Below, in pieces: positions 59,401 through 64,000 of a DNA stretch of 64,000 bases; the first letter of the stretch is position 1; the number at the start of each line of letters is the position of its first letter. The stretch spans positions 515,284 to 579,283 of the forward strand of contig PTFA01000273.1 in NCBI GenBank assembly GCA_003342895.1. The letters run 5' to 3'. The position numbers and the translations under genes are program-made. The stretch comes from Casuarius casuarius. Taxonomy: Eukaryota > Chordata > Aves > Casuariiformes > Casuariidae. The notes below the pieces were generated by a model that was given only the letters and a program-made list of their open reading frames with translations, was not told the origin of the DNA and ran no database searches.

Positions 59401-62400
59401 ATGCCTGCCACCGAATTCAATAGGGCCAGGACCTAATCCTTGCTATTTTGTTACTTTGTCTTCCATACCTCTTGAAAGTAGATTGCTTGCCTTACATACT
59501 CATCATATCTGCTCTTCCTGTCTTCAAGCTCTTTCAGACAAGTTTTATTGCAAGCATATTTTTGTAAAGCACTGAATTCTATTTGTTCCAACCCAGACCA
59601 CAGAAGAAGTGTTAAAATAGCCACACATATACAGATATCAGATAGCAGTTATTACTGTTTAGGAGAACTCCCACAACTATTTTTAAAAAAAGTGGTCACA
59701 TTTGGCTTTCCGTTTGTATTTCTTTGCTGCTGCGCAACACACTTGCACGATTTTTACTCCAAGGTGTCTCAAAATCTCAGGGCAAAATAGCCTAACCACT
59801 ATTTCTAAATGCACTCTGATATACTCTCTGACTCATGCCTTTGATACAAGAGTAGGAATGAGGTCCTTCCTATCCTAGAAAAAACAGGTCTTACTCCAGT
59901 GGCTCAGCAGGCATCTCAAAATCAGAGGGGCTAAAATTCAGCTTCTCATGTTTTCTTCTGAATGCTCCCTCCTCTACTTTGGTGTCAACACCTTCACGTC
60001 TGCTAGGCGTGCTTGCAGCCTGGGAATCACGTCTGGGTCCATCCTCTTTCCTTCTCCTCAATCACAGCGACGTCGATGTGCCCGCTCGTCCCTCCACGGG
60101 TCTTCAGGGAGCCCGTCTCCGTTGAGAGTACTTGCCTGTTTTGCCCTGACAGCTGCAACCTCCTTCTCACAGTTTTCTTCGCACTCGTTTTGCTCCCTCC
60201 AGCAGATTCAGGCCCCTCAGTTTAAAACAGCCAGTTTTCTCTATCAGAATGAGAACTTCTTCCTTTTTCTCACTAAAAGATGATTTCCGTATCATTTAAG
60301 TTCAAAATCTTTGGCCATGCTTCCAGGCACCACAATGCTTAACTCTTCCACCATTTTCCATTGCTTCTGCAGATTCCCTTCTCCCTTTCTCGCTACCCAA
60401 ACAGTGGACCTGACACCCAAGCCGTCCCCGCATATGAGTCTCCCTTTGTCTTTTTCCTCCGCTTTTTGCTTCTTTGAACTGTGTCCCCAAACCAACCTGC
60501 TGAGGTACCACTTTCCTCACCAAATTCCTCCTGAGAAGGCACTTCTGCCCCAAGGCTACAAAAAATACACCAGTTAAATCAAGCTTTGCTCATTTTTTTC
60601 ATTCTTGCCACAAAATATTACGTGTGGCTGTGTCCCACTTCCTGTCTTTTCTTTCCTTTATTTCTTTTGCTATGTCTAAGTTCTAGACTTGAAGATTCCT
60701 GAGGCTGAAACCTGTTTATTTTGTGAGGCACTTAGCTAATCTTTGGGCAGGATGCAAATATCAGCTAATAATTATTGTTCCAAGGATGGATTTAGCAAGA
60801 GACAAAGAGGCACTCAGTGTCCTCTCCCCTTGTTTATGTAGGAGGTGGCTGCCCAGAAGGCTCTCAGGAACCTGCAGGAGCAGGGTCTGCATGTGAGAAA
60901 TTAAATATACTTACGAGAAAGTGCTCTCATTGAACTGAAAGGGATAAATCCCTGATGTAATGTTATTTACTGTTCTAAATGTCTGCTGGATCAGGACCTT
61001 AGTTTGCAATGTGATAAGCCAATTCTTGCCTGCCAGAGCCCTTTCCAGAACACCTGACACAGCACAAGTCCCATTTACTGTCAGTCATTAAGTAGAGCTG
61101 TCAAAACTTGTGGGAGGGAGAAAAAAAAATCAATCCAGCACCACTCACTGGATTCTAACAATAATCTCCTACATGTCACTGATTACTTTCTTGGAGAAGC
61201 AAGAGATTACTGATTACTTTTAAATTACCAAAGCATGGATCTGTGAAAATAGGACCATATTTCTTCACAGAGATGTGGTTCAGTGAGTCCTCACATTTAA
61301 AACTGAAAAGCAAACTAATCCAGTATCTAATTCATTCCTACAAAGAGAAGAAATTGGCAATTCAGGCCTTAATTATTTATTTAATGCTTTTTTTTTACCC
61401 GATAGCAAAAAATGTTGCTGTAGCTCTTGCTAGACATTAACTTGGAGAAAAGGAAAAAGTTAGTAGCATATTGATTAAGCACAGCCTGGATGCCACTGAT
61501 AACGTTATAGCCAATTGTTTGCTTCTTTGATCTTGGTTTCCTAGATAAACTGTGTAATGTGAAAATGTAATAAATAATTATTTCATAAAGCAAGTATGAT
61601 AATGTAACAATAAAAACAATAACTCACCTTATTATCCCAGACAGCGGATAATGAGATTTCACCACTACTCATACAATCCTCCTGGATTTAGCTCATATAC
61701 CAGGATTAATGTTAGAGTGGTCACAATGCATAATTCAAAACATCTAATTTATTGAGGCCATTAATTAGCATCAGTTGCTGCGAATTTAATATTCCAGGAC
61801 TTAAGTTTGTTTTCAGAGTATACTGAGTTACAAAAAAAGGTTTCCAGATTCAAGCAGAGAGTAAGAGATGCTATTTTGTCTTGTTGTGCAATCCACAGAA
61901 AAACTTTTGCATGTTGTTTACAGCCTTCAATTCGAAGTCATTTTTTTTTCGAGACCATAGAGTCTCTTGATGCTGGTGCCTGTAGAAAAGTCAGATATTT
62001 CTCCGATAATATGTCTCGTAGTTGTGCACAATCCTGAGTCTGGGTGATTCTCAGCTAGGTATTGTAGACTAAGCCTGAAAAGAGCCTGACAAAAGACATC
62101 TATACAGAATGTTGCATTATCTGCAATTCCAGAAAACATTCCTTGCACAAAATCATCCTTCTTTTTATTCAGCCACATGCTTGTAGCACAAATCCCAACG
62201 TAATAATGAGTTAGCACATAGCAAAGCCTGTTAGTGGTCTGAGATCCAAATCTCTACCTTCCCTGCCATTCTGGGATGGATTTTAGGATACCACAGCCAA
62301 ACCAGATTTATAGTTCTGTCACAATTCCTCAGGTTCAGACATTTATCTGAACCTTTCCTCCTCTATCTGTCCTGACTATTTGCAAAGGTTTTCAAACTCT

Positions 62401-64000
62401 ATTGAATAAGTTTTGGCTCTTTTCTGACATGCTGTCACAGTCAGATCTGTGTACCAAGTGGATTGATATTACTGGGGGAAACGAATTTTAAAACCAAACC
62501 CCCCCTTTTCTGCTGCAGTGTGAAGTTCATTTTGCTCACTAAACTCTAGGCTAAATGGGACGTTTGAGATAAATTTTACATTAGTTTATCTCTCCAATTG
62601 AATATTACACGATTCTGTATTTAATGTCATGGGGTTAGCTGTTACCCATGCATCTGCCAAGATATTTCCACCAAGTTGGTGTCAAAATGAAAAATTAGTG
62701 ATTAATAAAGTGAAGGAAGCGAAAGGGAAGCTGCAAGTTACTGAACGTGATGGGCATGGTATATGAATATCATTAGTTTTTCCTTAAAGAACATTTATAT
62801 GATTATATGAATGCAAAAAGGCAATGCAGTATTTTAGTCCTTCTCTAGTCACTGGAACACTCCGAAGCAGATGGACTGTGTGACTGATGATTCAATAATT
62901 GCACTCATTAAAAATGTTCACGCTTTTAATTTTTCCCCCCTCACATTCTGTGAAGAGCTGAGGAATGAAATGGTTTTGTCATTGTCAGCAGATAGATAAT
63001 TGAGTTTGCTTTGATTTCCTGGGGTGCCCCTTCCCCACCCCCATTCTGTGGATTGACATCTCCAGAAGCATAGCAGAACATTTGAATCAGCCCCAACTGT
63101 CTTAAAGGAGAAAATACCATGGAAAGATTCCTGTCTCCCTCTCGGTGTCTGCTTGCGTGCACTCAGCCAGCAATCTACTTTGGTAGAAGACAGCATGCAT
63201 TTCCTTTTTCGGCACATTACCTGCCCTCACGATATAGTTACCTGCCTGCCAGGTTCAGGGAAAAGAAAGGTAGTCCTGCCTTAAACATATGCACGGAATG
63301 CACTAGGGTTTATTGTCACCAGCTAGAATCAGCCTAAAAGTGATGGAAGGAAGAGGGTCTCCAGCTGTGCAAGTACTAGATGCCTGTTATTGCAAGAGCA
63401 TGAAATAACAGTAATCACACAAAAACTCAAAGGAAAATGGAAGAGGTAGTGAAAAAAGAGCCTTCCTGCTTTCTCTGAAGACAAGAATGAAAGTATCTCC
63501 TAGTTCTGCCAAAGGGGTGCTTCTTTTGGTTTCTACCATTAGGATTTATGTTTTGAGTTTGCATTTAAATTTAAACTACATAACAGCAAGAGCATTCTCC
63601 AAATGAGGCATTACATTAACTCATTCTACCTACCCTAAAGTAGGGGCACCCATTTGCCAGATGCTGCTCTTGGAACAAATATAGCAGAAGTTGTGTAATC
63701 CATTGCTTTCTGGCAGTCTCTGGCTGCTCCTGGAGACTCTCACATTATCTATCATTTGTATTTTGCAAACATCTAGCTGAGAGGCAGAGCATCATGACGT
63801 TCAGCCTGGTTCAAACAGAGCATGACAGAGCCCTTTCCAGCTCTGGTAAAGATCAATGAGCTGCGCCCATGCTTAGGTTTCACCATTTTGTACCCACTGG
63901 CAAAAGAAAAATCTCTTCTCTAAAAGAATAGGCTCTTTCTTTGACTACTTTAGTACATTTCCCAGACAGGGGTGCTCTACAGGAGAGTTTTGACCTGCTG
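56479..64000. other. AT-rich non-coding stretch, no gene recognised
   Basis: No protein similarity or dispersed repeat recognised over 7.5 kb. A very pyrimidine-rich acceptor-like tract ends at 56734 and is followed by an 80-codon frame without a donor. A moderately GC-rich patch lies around 57560-58380. Overlapping frames at 59948-60577 on both strands show no similarity. Confidence 0.55.

Overview
The window reads as non-coding DNA from a bird, or less likely another sauropsid. The main reason is a long 5'-truncated CR1 LINE at about 8877-12381. It ends in the tandem ATTCTGTG octamers typical of avian CR1, and a second, short CR1 lies in reverse orientation at 19833-20196. Other interspersed repeats are sparse: three old MIR-like SINE remnants and scattered microsatellites. 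Bulk sequence is AT-rich, with a few sharply bounded GC-rich islands. There is no bacterial, organellar or phage gene organisation, and one unresolved base (N at 8601) points to a draft assembly.

No complete protein-coding gene can be supported. Open frames of 60-220 codons occur throughout, but they behave like chance frames, frames antisense to CR1, or frames kept open by GC-rich or polypurine sequence. The only recognisable protein-coding homology is the decayed CR1: the end of its ORF1 esterase, then endonuclease and reverse transcriptase, with frameshifts and stops. Three short segments look like spliced exons of unidentified genes, with acceptor tract, donor and one open frame: 6406-6497, 35652-35706 and 51025-51131. 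The first joins in phase to a possible last coding segment at 14040-14104. All remain predictions, because equally good splice-like decoys are common here.

Layout: 1-8546 is AT-rich sequence with simple repeats, one exon candidate and a 25-base palindrome. 8547-12381 is the CR1 region with an unusual internal insertion. 12382-31087 is largely featureless, with one MIR, one CR1 fragment and a perfect hairpin. 31088-36030 holds a possible 3' UTR with a poly(A) signal, a 206-base polypurine tract, a GC-rich LTR-like insert and an exon candidate. 39.7, 45.9-46.5 and 47.26-47.56 kb are CpG-island-like; the last two carry strong splice donors on the plus strand and could mark promoters. A plus-strand MIR lies just downstream of the last island. 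48.5-64 kb holds a pyrimidine minisatellite, an exon candidate, a very AT-rich block, a third MIR and microsatellites.

The most notable structure is a 342-base segment from the 5' edge of the CR1 (8547-8888) that recurs without mismatch, apart from the N, inside the CR1 reverse transcriptase region (10862-11203). About 15 bases of CR1 appear to be lost there, and a 12-base motif is repeated at the junction. It is either a templated insertion formed during break repair or an assembly error. I did not find a new multi-gene system.
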